Assembly (NCBI GenBank): GCA_943788725.1
Contig: CALSRJ010000005.1
Coordinates: 124,001-188,000 of the forward strand
Direction: 5' to 3'
DNA from: an uncultured Flavobacteriales bacterium
GTDB lineage: Bacteria; Bacteroidota; Bacteroidia; Flavobacteriales_G; Salibacteraceae
DNA: 64,000 nt
Position numbers and translations under genes: made by a program. Positions 7,495 through 15,705 of the stretch are shown here, one piece after another; positions within the stretch are counted from its first letter, which is position 1; each line of letters begins with the position of its first letter. The notes beneath the pieces were generated by a model, which was not told the DNA's origin, ran no database searches, and saw nothing but the letters and a program-made list of their open reading frames with translations.

Positions 7495-7797
7495 TTATTG
7501 TATAATGATTTGTTTGTGGACTGCGCTAAAGTGGCCGCCGTCCAAAAGCGAAAATAGGTAAATACCGGGCTTGATATTAAGCGTCAATGTTCCGGACTGT
7601 TCCTGTATCTCGTTGGCACGATAAACCACTTTTCCTGCAACGTCAGTCACTGTGATGGATACCGGTGAAGAGACATCATGGCGATAGTTGAAGCTACCGT
7701 TGGAGGGGTTTGGCCAAACGTTAATGCTGAAGTTTGGATTGAATCCGCGAAAAATTGCGCCTAAGGTTAGCCAAAGTATTTTAAACCGCGGGCTCAT
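7495..7797 (-). CDS. Short protein made almost only of a T9SS sorting domain
   Basis: Of 100 codons, the last 75 form a canonical T9SS type A C-terminal domain (INVWPNPSNGSFNYRH, VTDVAGKVVYRA, IKPGIYLFSLLDGG, final KQIIIQ). The first 25 residues (SPRFKILWLTLGAIFRG) are mildly hydrophobic but a poor signal peptide. No cargo domain is present, so this looks like the surviving 3' end of a larger secreted-protein gene. It ends 9 bp before the MbnP gene and may still be transcribed with it. Confidence 0.5.
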   Translation of the reverse strand: MSPRFKILWLTLGAIFRGFNPNFSINVWPNPSNGSFNYRHDVSSPVSITVTDVAGKVVYRANEIQEQSGTLTLNIKPGIYLFSLLDGGHFSAVHKQIIIQ

Positions 7798-8109
7798 TTT
7801 GGACGCATTGGCGTTGAAGGTGGATGAAACGACGGGTAGAAAAGACGAGGTTGAAGCTGATCAAGTAAGATTGAAGACCAAATTCTAAGTGAAGAGATGG
7901 CAGGTCATACTCGCTTTTTATACATTTGAGGCCTTTGAAGGCGGTGCGTGTAGGAAATTCACCAATTGGGTGGAGAGCCCCGCACACTCATTCAGGCTGA
8001 AAAATATTGAAATGTTAACCCACGAATGCGTTTGACATTATATGTTTACGGCCGCTAAGCCTTTAGGAACCAAACAGAGAAAAGCAAATCCAAATCCAAA
8101 TTAGTGAAT
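7798..8109. other. Intergenic region between the divergent MbnP and exbB operons
   Basis: No convincing gene is visible in these 312 bases. A TACATTTG box at 7921-7928 (+) could be a -7 element for the exb operon with a long leader of about 180 bases; a TTGACATTATATGTTTA stretch near 8029-8046 is an alternative closer to the gene. The left part may hold decayed upstream coding sequence of the sorting-domain fragment, but no frame gives recognisable protein. Confidence 0.4.
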
Positions 8110-8952
8110 ATGAAACGTACCCTTTTATCTCTCGCGATGACTGTAGCGCTGATCTTCTCAGGTCTGACAGTTTCGTTTGCTCAGGACAGCACTGCAGATG
8201 CATCCGATACTTCCATGACGGAAGCGGTTGATTCCGCTGCAACAGAAGCAGCTCCTGTTGAGGAAGCAGCAGCACCCATGGAAATGGAGGCTGAGGAAGA
8301 AGAGACCGCAGCTGAGAAAAGCCTGCACCAGGTCATCAAGCAAAAGTTCATCGAAGGTGGACCAGAGTTCATGTCCTTCGTATTGATCTGTTTGATCTTG
8401 GGACTTGCTCTATCCATTGAGCGTATCCTCTACCTGAACATGGCGACGACCAACAACCAAAAGCTTTTGGACGAGGTAGACAGCGCACTTCAGAGTGGTG
8501 GCGTTGAGGCGGCTAAGGAGGTTTGTCGCAATACCCGCGGGCCTGTAGCTAGCATCTTCTACCAAGGACTCGATCGTGCAGACCACGGCATCGAAATGGT
8601 AGAAAAGTCAGTTGTATCTTATGGAAGCGTCCAAATGGGCCTCCTAGAAAAGGGCCTTTCATGGATTTCATTGTTCATCGCACTCGCCCCGATGCTCGGG
8701 TTCTTCGGAACGGTAATTGGTATGATTTCAGCATTTGATGCGATTGCAGCAGCAAACAATATTTCTCCTGGTATCGTTGCGGGTGGTATCGGTGTGGCAT
8801 TGATCACCACCGTATCTGGACTGTTGGTAGCGATGGTGCTCCAGATCTTCTACAACTACATTGTTGCGAAGGTTGACGGCATCGTGAACGAAATGGAAAA
8901 TGCGTCGATCTCATTGGTCGACATGCTTATCAAGCACAACATGACTAAATAA
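8110..8952 (+). CDS. exbB: ExbB/TolQ/MotA-family proton channel protein
   Basis: ATG at 8110 gives MKRTLLSLAMTVALIFSG, a hydrophobic leader ending SFAQ, then an Ala/Glu-rich acidic stretch (about residues 27-75), one membrane segment near 85-105 (FVLICLILGLALSIERILYL) and the ExbB/TolQ core: ISLFIALAPMLGFFGTVIGM and GGIGVALITTVSGLLVAM. The frame extends to a GTG at 8104, which is less likely. The protein forms the inner-membrane proton channel that, with ExbD, energises TonB and outer-membrane transport. It is followed 8 bp later by a four-helix protein and two exbD genes in one operon. The signal-like leader with acidic linker is typical of Bacteroidota copies. Confidence 0.92.
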   Translation: MKRTLLSLAMTVALIFSGLTVSFAQDSTADASDTSMTEAVDSAATEAAPVEEAAAPMEMEAEEEETAAEKSLHQVIKQKFIEGGPEFMSFVLICLILGLALSIERILYLNMATTNNQKLLDEVDSALQSGGVEAAKEVCRNTRGPVASIFYQGLDRADHGIEMVEKSVVSYGSVQMGLLEKGLSWISLFIALAPMLGFFGTVIGMISAFDAIAAANNISPGIVAGGIGVALITTVSGLLVAMVLQIFYNYIVAKVDGIVNEMENASISLVDMLIKHNMTK

Positions 8953-8960
8953 TTCGAACC

Positions 8961-9395
8961 ATGTTTGAAAGAATCAATTCGATCATCATGTTCGTGATCA
9001 TCGCAATCGGAGTTGTTCTGATGGTGATGACCATGTCCTCAGGACTTACACCTGAACAAAGCGATTGTACCGACTGCGGCGCAGTCGGAAGCTTCATCGG
9101 GCTGAGCTACATCCTGCTGATAGCAGCCATCGTCGCTGCCGTTGGTGGCGCGCTGATGCAAGTAATACTGAACCCCGGCCAAATCAAAGGGGCCCTTATC
9201 GGTCTCGGAGGAATGGCAGTGGTACTGATCATTAGCTATGTTATGGCTGACGGCACAGTGGAACCTTACTATCAGGCAGGCATCACAGAGACAGCATCTA
9301 AGTGGAGCGGAATGGGGTTGTACGCATTTTACGTGCTGTTCATTCTCGCAGTATTGTCGGTGGCCTATTCGTCCGTATCAAGACTGCTTAAGTAA
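8961..9395 (+). CDS. Conserved four-helix membrane protein of the exb cluster
   Basis: A 144-residue protein with four predicted membrane segments (FVIIAIGVVLMVMTM; SYILLIAAIVAAVGGALM; GLGGMAVVLIISYVM; LYAFYVLFILAVLSVA). A small extracytoplasmic loop after the first helix holds a CTDC pair, which could be a redox or metal site. It lies between exbB and exbD with 8 and 5 bp gaps. I recognise it as a recurrent member of this cluster in Bacteroidota but know no demonstrated function; a structural partner of the ExbB-ExbD complex is the natural guess. Confidence 0.75.
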   Translation: MFERINSIIMFVIIAIGVVLMVMTMSSGLTPEQSDCTDCGAVGSFIGLSYILLIAAIVAAVGGALMQVILNPGQIKGALIGLGGMAVVLIISYVMADGTVEPYYQAGITETASKWSGMGLYAFYVLFILAVLSVAYSSVSRLLK

Positions 9396-9400
9396 TCATT

Positions 9401-10015
9401 ATGGCCAGGAAGAAAAGAGAACTTCAAGAGATCAACGCAGGTTCGATGGCTGACATCGCCTTCCTGTTGCTGGTATTCTTCCTTGTGACCACTACCATGG
9501 ATACAAGCTGGGGTTTGGCGCGGAAGCTGCCTCCACCCCTGTTAGAGAACCAGCCTGACCCGCCTCCCATTAAGGATAGAAATGTTTTCGTCGTTCTTGC
9601 CAACGCCAATGATCAATTGTTGGTCGAAGGTGAATTGCTCGAGATTGGTGAACTGCGCGCAGCGGCTAAGGATTTCATCGCGAATCCACAACGCAAAGAG
9701 AACTTGCCAGAATTCAGGACCGAGGATATTCCTCTGCTCGGAACGATGCAAGTTTCTAAGCAAGTCATCTCTCTTCAGAACGACAATGGAACATCTTACG
9801 ATCTTTATATACAAGTTCAGAACGAACTAGCAGCGGCCTATACAGAACTCAGAAATGAGTTGGCCTCACGAGAGTTCGGTATGTCTTACCAGAAGATTGA
9901 AGAAATGGCCAAGTCCGAAGAGGGAGGCGAGAAGTTTAAGGCGATGATGGACGCCATTCGTGACGTCTATCCACAACGAATCTCTGAAGCAGAACCTAAA
10001 GACATAGGAGGATAA
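9401..10015 (+). CDS. exbD: ExbD/TolR-family biopolymer transport protein (first copy)
   Basis: 204 residues with a short cytoplasmic N-terminus, one membrane helix containing the essential aspartate (SMADIAFLLLVFFLVTTTMD) and a periplasmic domain. The periplasmic part is longer than in standard ExbD, with an inserted helical stretch around 110-190. It works with ExbB to convert proton flow into force on TonB. The stop overlaps the next start (TAATG), showing translational coupling with the second ExbD. Pairs of unlike ExbD proteins in one operon are usual in this phylum and may form a heteromeric rotor. Confidence 0.92.
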   Translation: MARKKRELQEINAGSMADIAFLLLVFFLVTTTMDTSWGLARKLPPPLLENQPDPPPIKDRNVFVVLANANDQLLVEGELLEIGELRAAAKDFIANPQRKENLPEFRTEDIPLLGTMQVSKQVISLQNDNGTSYDLYIQVQNELAAAYTELRNELASREFGMSYQKIEEMAKSEEGGEKFKAMMDAIRDVYPQRISEAEPKDIGG

Positions 10016-10476
10016 TGTCAAAGTTTAAAAAAGACGACAGCAAAGGCACACCCGCGGTAAGTACGGCTTCATTGCCGGACATCGTTTTCATGCTCTTGTT
10101 CTTCTTCATGGTGACCACGGTAATGCGTGAAGTTGACCTGAAGATCAAACTCGATCAACCGGAAGCAACGGAGATCGATAAGCTTGAGGACAAAGCACTG
10201 GTGGATTACATCTACATCGGAGAGCCATTCAATACCGACTTGTACGGTACGGTTCCGAAGATTCAACTCGACGACGACTTCGCGACCGTTGAGGATATTC
10301 AAGACTACATCATCGCACGCCGCTCTGAGCGTCCTGAAGCCGTTCAAGGTAAGATCACGGTATCACTGAAGGTCGACCAAGACACGAAAATGGGCGTGGT
10401 GACAGATGTGAAACAAGAATTGAGAAAGGTGCAAGCCTTGAAAATCAATTACTCTACGCGAGAGCGCTTGGATTGA
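10015..10476 (+). CDS. exbD: ExbD/TolR-family biopolymer transport protein (second copy)
   Basis: 153 residues: a polar N-terminus, a membrane helix with the conserved aspartate (TASLPDIVFMLLFFFMVTTVM) and a periplasmic domain ending LKINYSTRERLD. The start codon overlaps the stop of the first exbD. It is the last gene of the exb operon and is closed by a strong terminator at 10504-10533. The role is the same energy coupling as its neighbour. Confidence 0.92.
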   Translation: MSKFKKDDSKGTPAVSTASLPDIVFMLLFFFMVTTVMREVDLKIKLDQPEATEIDKLEDKALVDYIYIGEPFNTDLYGTVPKIQLDDDFATVEDIQDYIIARRSERPEAVQGKITVSLKVDQDTKMGVVTDVKQELRKVQALKINYSTRERLD

Positions 10477-10503
10477 TAGCGTTTCATGCACAAATGGATT
10501 TGG

Positions 10504-10533
10504 AAGGCCTCTCAATTTGGGAGGCCTTTTTTG
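10504..10533 (+). terminator. Terminator of the exb operon
   Basis: AAGGCCTC (10504-10511) pairs with GAGGCCTT (10521-10528) around a 9-base loop and is followed by a T run. It sits between convergent exbD and the CPBP gene, whose stop is only 3 bp away. Confidence 0.88.
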
Positions 10534-10535
10534 TG

Positions 10536-11447
10536 TCATACCTCGAGTTGAGATCGCTTTCGAACTACCCACATTCCTGCCATCAATACCCCAGCGCTGA
10601 CCAGGGCAATCATCCACTGACCCTCATTGGCGCCCAGTGTTTCTACTTCTGGACTCAGCGCTTCCACCCCAATAAAATAAGCGATCAATACGGCTACCCC
10701 ATTATTGATGAGGTGGCCAACCATGGGCAGGAGTAAGGAGCCAGACCAATGCGCAGCATAGCCGAATACGGCGCCGAGTAACATCCTGGGGAAAAACCCG
10801 AGAAACTGCATGTGGAAGAAGGAAAACAGGAAGGCCGTCAACCAAATCGCTGCGTGCTCGTTCTTGATCATTCTAAATACGAGAGGTTGAAGTGTGCCAC
10901 GAAAAAGCATTTCTTCAGCAATGGCTGGAACCAACGCGATGAGGAAGAGATTCTGCACCAAATGCCAAGGCGTTTCCATTACCAAGAAAACCTTGAGCAG
11001 ATGCTCCACGTCTTGCTCGCGCGCTTCAATCCAGCCTTGGAGGTCGCTGAGCACTCCAGGAAGTTCAAGTCCTGCATTCCATTCAGCCAAAAAGTTGATC
11101 ATCGGAAGGGACGCTACCATGGCAGCACCGAAAACCAACAGCATGCGCAAGTTAGTGGACCGGATACCGAGAGAATAGGTTGGTTGAGCGAGAAGGGTTC
11201 GGTAAAGGATGTAGGGAACAACGAATAAACCCAAGGCTTGAGCGAGCTGCATCACCTTAAGGCTATACGCCTCCATACCAAAGGGCTCGGTCACGCGACC
11301 GATGTTTGCTAGGAAACTCACATCTACTCCTCCTAAGGCAAGAGCAACGGTATACGCACCTGCAAGTAAGCTCATCGCGACAATACCGACAAGAATGAGA
11401 AAGGCCAATTGGGCCAGAGGAGGGGCGGACTTTAATGCTTCACGCAT
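10536..11447 (-). CDS. CPBP-family intramembrane metalloprotease (Abi/CAAX-type)
   Basis: About 303 residues from the ATG at 11447 (MREALKSAPPLAQLAF); the frame extends further upstream but without a sensible leader. Around eight membrane helices are visible. The CPBP motifs are present: EEMLFRGTLQPL (EExxxR), FSFFHMQF (FxxxH) and HLINNGVAVL (HxxxN). Such proteins are polytopic proteases or protease-like proteins related to Rce1; substrates are mostly unknown in bacteria. It is divergent from dusB, and the two share a 37-bp upstream region. Confidence 0.88.
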   Translation of the reverse strand: MREALKSAPPLAQLAFLILVGIVAMSLLAGAYTVALALGGVDVSFLANIGRVTEPFGMEAYSLKVMQLAQALGLFVVPYILYRTLLAQPTYSLGIRSTNLRMLLVFGAAMVASLPMINFLAEWNAGLELPGVLSDLQGWIEAREQDVEHLLKVFLVMETPWHLVQNLFLIALVPAIAEEMLFRGTLQPLVFRMIKNEHAAIWLTAFLFSFFHMQFLGFFPRMLLGAVFGYAAHWSGSLLLPMVGHLINNGVAVLIAYFIGVEALSPEVETLGANEGQWMIALVSAGVLMAGMWVVRKRSQLEV

Positions 11448-11465
11448 GTGCAGGCGATTTGGTTG

Positions 11466-11473
11466 TAAATTTG
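11466..11473 (+). promoter_or_regulatory. -7 promoter box of dusB
   Basis: TAAATTTG fits the Bacteroidota TAnnTTTG consensus and lies 11 bp before the dusB ATG at 11485, giving a very short leader. The box also rules out the longer reading frame starting at 11302. Confidence 0.55.
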
Positions 11474-11484
11474 CGCTCTCAAAA

Positions 11485-12474
11485 ATGGTGAAGATAGGTG
11501 ACATAGAAGTGGGTGAATTCCCTTTGCTGCTCGCTCCAATGGAGGATGTGAGTGACCCACCCTTTCGTGTACTGTGCAAGCGTCACGGCGCAGATGTCAT
11601 GTATACCGAATTTATCAGCTCTGAAGGATTGATTCGAGATGCCGCCAAGAGCGTGCAGAAACTAGACATCTACGAGGAAGAACGCCCCGTGGGGATCCAA
11701 ATTTTCGGAGGCGATGAAGAACCCATGCGGGAATCCGCGCGGATCGTGGAGCAGACGAACCCAGACATCCTTGATATCAACTTTGGATGTCCCGTGAAAA
11801 AGGTGGTCTGCAAGGATGCAGGTGCCGGTATCTTGAGGGACATTCCTAAGATGATTCGTCTGACCAAGGCCATCGTTGAGACGACCAGCCTGCCGGTCAC
11901 GGTAAAGACTAGGTTAGGTTGGGACGACAGCTCAAAGCATATCGTTGAGGTCGCGGAACGCTTGCAAGACGTAGGCATCAAGGCCTTGTCAATCCACGGT
12001 CGAACCCGCGTGCAGATGTACAAAGGAGAAGCAGATTGGACGCTGATCGGTGAAGTGAAGAACAACCCGCGCATCCACATACCGATTTTCGGAAATGGCG
12101 ACGTCAGCACGCCGGAAAGGGCGGTTGAAATGCGCGATCGATATGGAGTAGACGGAGTGATGATTGGGCGCGCTGCCATCGGCTATCCTTGGATATTTGA
12201 TGAGATCAAGCACTTTATGAAGACGGGGGAGCACCTCCCGGGACCGACCATCGAACAACGCGCGGCAGTGGCGAAGGAGCACTTAGAGCGTTCGATCAAG
12301 TGGAAGGGAGAGACATTGGGCGTGCTCGAAATGCGACGCCACTACGCGAACTATTTCAAAGGCATTCCCCATTTCAAGGAGACCCGCATGCAACTGGTAA
12401 CAGAGAAAGAACCTGCGATTCTCTTCGAAGTTTTAGACGGCATTAGAGCGGTCTACGATGAAATCACTACCTGA
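11485..12474 (+). CDS. dusB: tRNA-dihydrouridine synthase DusB
   Basis: 329 residues from ATG 11485 (MVKIGDIEVGEFPLLLAPME). The FMN-binding TIM-barrel family signature is complete: LAPMEDVSDPPFR, ILDINFGCPVKKV with the catalytic cysteine region (VVCKDAGAGIL), VKTRLGWDD, SIHGRTR and IGRAAIGYPWIF. The enzyme reduces uridine to dihydrouridine in the D loop of tRNAs using NADPH. The C-terminal helical domain is present (MRRHYANYFKGI). Its last 22 bp overlap the end of the convergent permease gene. Confidence 0.95.
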   Translation: MVKIGDIEVGEFPLLLAPMEDVSDPPFRVLCKRHGADVMYTEFISSEGLIRDAAKSVQKLDIYEEERPVGIQIFGGDEEPMRESARIVEQTNPDILDINFGCPVKKVVCKDAGAGILRDIPKMIRLTKAIVETTSLPVTVKTRLGWDDSSKHIVEVAERLQDVGIKALSIHGRTRVQMYKGEADWTLIGEVKNNPRIHIPIFGNGDVSTPERAVEMRDRYGVDGVMIGRAAIGYPWIFDEIKHFMKTGEHLPGPTIEQRAAVAKEHLERSIKWKGETLGVLEMRRHYANYFKGIPHFKETRMQLVTEKEPAILFEVLDGIRAVYDEITT

Positions 12475-13679
12475 AGTCGACGCTTGTTCAGCAAGACCCG
12501 AATCGGAATCAAACTGGCAAGGATGCCAATGCTGAACACCACTCCGATGACCGCAGCAATATCCAACAGTTCGAGCTGTACCGGGTAGTATTCTACCAGA
12601 CCACCTTCTAGCGGAAAGAATCCAACGTAGTACTGGAGAAGTACCAAGATGACCCCAAGGCCAATTCCTAAAGCAGCGCCAACTGCAGTGATCAAAAAAC
12701 CCTCGTAAAGAAATAGGCGTTGCACATCTTTTACGGTTTGTCCGATGGATCGGAGCAGGGAGATGTCTTTCTTCTTGTCGATGATCAGCATGGTCAAACT
12801 TCCAATGAGGTTGAAGGTGGCCACGACCAAGATGAAGCTCAAAATGAAAAAGGTCACCCATTTTTCTGTCGCGTTGGTCTTGAAAATCACATCGTTCAAT
12901 TCGATCCGTGTCTTCACGGCGAAGCCAGCACCTAGGGTTTCTTCGAGCCGATCTTTCATGTCGTTCGCGTTTACACCTTCTTGCAGACTGAGGTCTATGA
13001 ACGAGGCGCGGCGTTCGTACTGCAAGACCTCTGATGCAAAATCGTACGGGGTGTAGAAATACTTGAAATCAAATTCTGGATTGAGCGCCACGATTCCCAA
13101 GGGAACAATTCGCTTCTGCACGAATCGACTCTGAGGATTGAGCGCGTTTTCTGCACCACGCCGTGCTGCGTACACCTTGACCCCTTCATAGCCTTCACTG
13201 ATGAAGAGGTTGAGGTTGTCGGCAACGCCGTACCCCATCATTGCGCGTGGAAATCCGCTTTCTGATAATCCATGGCTACCCTCGATCACAAAGTCCTCCA
13301 AGTCTAAATTCGGTAGGTAGGATTCAGGAATTCCGCGGAGGGTGACAATGGTTTGTTGGTCCTTGAACTGCAAAAACACGGTCTCCTCAAGCACCGGGGC
13401 AGCCGCTTGAACCTCATCCCATTCTGCAATGTCATCAAAGGCGGCGGAATCCAAATCAAAGGTCTTACCTCTGGCTGGACTGATCCGAATGTCTGGGTCG
13501 ATGGTGGTGTAGAGGTCCGTCACCAACGCTTCAAGGCCATTGAATGCGCTCAACACAATGATCATGGCCAAGCTGCCGATGGCTACTCCCGTTGCTGCGA
13601 TGCCTGAAATGATGTTGATTACATTCCGGTTCCCTTTTGAAAAGAGATAGCGACGCGCAATGGAAAAAGGAAGGTTCAC
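12453..13679 (-). CDS. LolC/E-like FtsX-family ABC transporter permease
   Basis: 408 residues with the LolC/LolE/FtsX architecture: an N-terminal helix (NVINIISGIAATGVAIGSLAMIIVLSAF), a large extracytoplasmic domain (about 45-265), and three C-terminal helices including TFFILSFILVVATFNLIGSLTMLIIDKK. The cytoplasmic motif KKKDISLLRSIGQTVKDVQRLF is typical of LolC/E. The family extracts lipoproteins from the inner membrane with the ATPase LolD; no lolD lies nearby. It begins at the last base of rbfA, so both are co-transcribed. Confidence 0.88.
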   Translation of the reverse strand: MNLPFSIARRYLFSKGNRNVINIISGIAATGVAIGSLAMIIVLSAFNGLEALVTDLYTTIDPDIRISPARGKTFDLDSAAFDDIAEWDEVQAAAPVLEETVFLQFKDQQTIVTLRGIPESYLPNLDLEDFVIEGSHGLSESGFPRAMMGYGVADNLNLFISEGYEGVKVYAARRGAENALNPQSRFVQKRIVPLGIVALNPEFDFKYFYTPYDFASEVLQYERRASFIDLSLQEGVNANDMKDRLEETLGAGFAVKTRIELNDVIFKTNATEKWVTFFILSFILVVATFNLIGSLTMLIIDKKKDISLLRSIGQTVKDVQRLFLYEGFLITAVGAALGIGLGVILVLLQYYVGFFPLEGGLVEYYPVQLELLDIAAVIGVVFSIGILASLIPIRVLLNKRRLQVVISS

Positions 13680-14020
13680 TAGTCGTCGCTTAATAGTTCG
13701 TCGATGCGCGCGGCATAATCAAGGGAATCATCGTGGTAGAAGCGAATCTCGGGCATCTTTCTGAACTGATTGCGGATGCGCTGATAGAGTGCGCGGCAAA
13801 TTTCCGGAAGGTTGGTATTGAAGGTTTCGACCACCTTTTTGGGCTCAGTGGCTGGGAATACGCTGAGGTAGACCCGCGCAAAGCTGAGGTCAGGTGTGAT
13901 TCGAACCACGGTGATAGACACCATGCTTCCTTGTCCAAGATGATTGAACTGGGATTGAAAGAGGTTGCTTAATTCCTTTTGAATCAGTCGGGAGACCTTC
14001 TGTTGTCGGACGCTTTCCAT
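13679..14020 (-). CDS. rbfA: Ribosome-binding factor A
   Basis: A 113-residue protein with the whole RbfA KH-like fold: ESVRQQKVSRLIQKELSNLFQ, VSITVVRITPDLSFARVYLSVFP, and RNQFRKMPEIRFYHDDSLDYAARIDELL. RbfA binds the 30S subunit and helps 16S rRNA 5'-end maturation, notably in the cold. It is the first gene of a two-gene transcript with the LolC/E-like permease. Confidence 0.94.
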   Translation of the reverse strand: MESVRQQKVSRLIQKELSNLFQSQFNHLGQGSMVSITVVRITPDLSFARVYLSVFPATEPKKVVETFNTNLPEICRALYQRIRNQFRKMPEIRFYHDDSLDYAARIDELLSDD

Positions 14021-14133
14021 GGCACAAAAGTATGATTTGGCAATTGCGTGGTGAAGCCAAGAATGTTGATTGAATGTAAACCTTCCAGAATCAAATCTCG
14101 TCTATACCTTTACAAAGCAAGAATTCGCATACA

Positions 14134-15627
14134 ATGAAGCATTTTTTACTCTTCGCCCTAGGCTCTTTTCTTTCTGCCACCTTGATCGCTCAGATCACCG
14201 TAACCCAAGCAGACTACGGACAAGCGGGGGATAGCATCATCGTTGGATATGACAATCTTCCACCGACCGGACTTTCCGTCGGAGGAACAGGCTCGCAGAC
14301 GTGGGATTTTACAAGTTTGTCGTTGAGCAACATCAACTCGCTCAATTTTGTCGATCCAGCCAATACGAACAGCGGATCCGAATTTCCGAATGCCGACTTG
14401 GCGATTGAGCGTCAAAACGACACCCTGTTTTTCCAGTCTTCAGCCTCGGCGTTCGTGGTTGATGGCTTTGCGGGTTCAGGTTTTGGCTTTCCAATCAACA
14501 TCGTAGCCGACTTTAACCCCAACTCCACGCAGATTGAATTTCCTTCTACGTTGAATGCATCATTCACAGACACCGCCGTTTTTGATACGATCGTCAGTTG
14601 CGCAGAGTTTGGCTTTGGGTCAGCCTGCGACTCAGCTCGTTTGAAGCGCGTGTTAGTAGGCACTAGCTCGATAGATGCGCACGGTGATGTAAGTACGCCA
14701 GGTGGAACATTCACGACCATCCGTCAATATTTCAAAGAAGACAACCACGATACGGTTTGGATCAAAGTGCCCTTTTTTGGATGGCAACAATTCTTGGATA
14801 GTGCTTCCACAGAGCACAACTACCGTTGGATCGCGAACGGTGAAAAATGGCCGGTGTTAAGTGCGCGTGCAGACGCAGCAGGAGGTGATTTTGTTACCGC
14901 TGAATACGTGGTTGGCGCACAAGTACTTGGTTACGCCGATTCAGAAAATCAGCCATCTTGCTTCGGTGGATGCAACGGCTCTGCCTCTGTGGCAGCGGTT
15001 GGCGGTGTTCCTCCTTACACCTACGCTTGGCCGGGAGGGCAAACTACCGCAGTAGTCAATAATCTGTGCGCGGGCACCTATCCAGTAACCATTTCCGATA
15101 ACGATACAGGGTCGTACGAAGTAACCGTTGAGCTCGTTGAGCCGGCGCCGATAGCCATTGTTGGCGCAGTGCAAGGGGTGAATGTTGGTGCTGATGGCGC
15201 GATTGACATCACCGTGTCCGGAGGAACGAATCCGTATACCTACGCGTGGACGGGCCCGGATGGATTTACAGCGACTACACAAGACATCGGAGCATTAGAG
15301 GCTGGAGATTATTCAGTAGTGGTTACAGACAACAACAATTGCGATTCGTCTGCGACATTCGCAGTGGAGTTGACCGGGATTTACGGTCCAGTAGAAGGTG
15401 GGTTCAAAGCCTTCCCGAATCCAGCGAACGACCGTATTCAATTGATCAGTTCGAACCAGATCCAAGGGTATCGCGTGGCAGATTTATTGGGCAACTTTAT
15501 CCTTACGGGATCCGTCACAGGGAATTCAGCAACGCTTTCCACCGCGGAGCTCGCCGCTGGCATTTACATGATTGAAGTAGAGACGGTAATGGGTCGCTAC
15601 TTACGCAAGATTACCGTTCGGCATTGA
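14134..15627 (+). CDS. Secreted T9SS protein with SprB-type repeats
   Basis: 497 residues: signal peptide (ATLIAQ), an N-terminal beta-rich region of about 250 residues (QTWDFTSLSLSNINSLNF and following), two SprB-like repeats (SCFGGCNGSASVAAVGGVPP with YTYAWPGGQ; then GAIDITVSGGTNPYTYAWTG with GDYSVVVTDNNNC) and a C-terminal T9SS type A domain (FPNPANDRIQL to YLRKITVRH). SprB repeats occur in surface adhesins used in gliding. It should be exported by T9SS and displayed or released. It is a single gene, with no neighbour that narrows its ligand. Confidence 0.88.
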   Translation: MKHFLLFALGSFLSATLIAQITVTQADYGQAGDSIIVGYDNLPPTGLSVGGTGSQTWDFTSLSLSNINSLNFVDPANTNSGSEFPNADLAIERQNDTLFFQSSASAFVVDGFAGSGFGFPINIVADFNPNSTQIEFPSTLNASFTDTAVFDTIVSCAEFGFGSACDSARLKRVLVGTSSIDAHGDVSTPGGTFTTIRQYFKEDNHDTVWIKVPFFGWQQFLDSASTEHNYRWIANGEKWPVLSARADAAGGDFVTAEYVVGAQVLGYADSENQPSCFGGCNGSASVAAVGGVPPYTYAWPGGQTTAVVNNLCAGTYPVTISDNDTGSYEVTVELVEPAPIAIVGAVQGVNVGADGAIDITVSGGTNPYTYAWTGPDGFTATTQDIGALEAGDYSVVVTDNNNCDSSATFAVELTGIYGPVEGGFKAFPNPANDRIQLISSNQIQGYRVADLLGNFILTGSVTGNSATLSTAELAAGIYMIEVETVMGRYLRKITVRH

Positions 15628-15705
15628 TGCCGTTCATTGTGAAAGCTGACCTCGGTCATGCGATGAATTTGAGAAGCGGGGCACATTTGTAGCCTCGCTT
15701 TTTTT

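Noticed and set aside
11302-11484. Longer N-terminus for dusB
   Set aside because: The extra residues lack DusB similarity and overlap both the promoter box at 11466 and the divergent protease gene.
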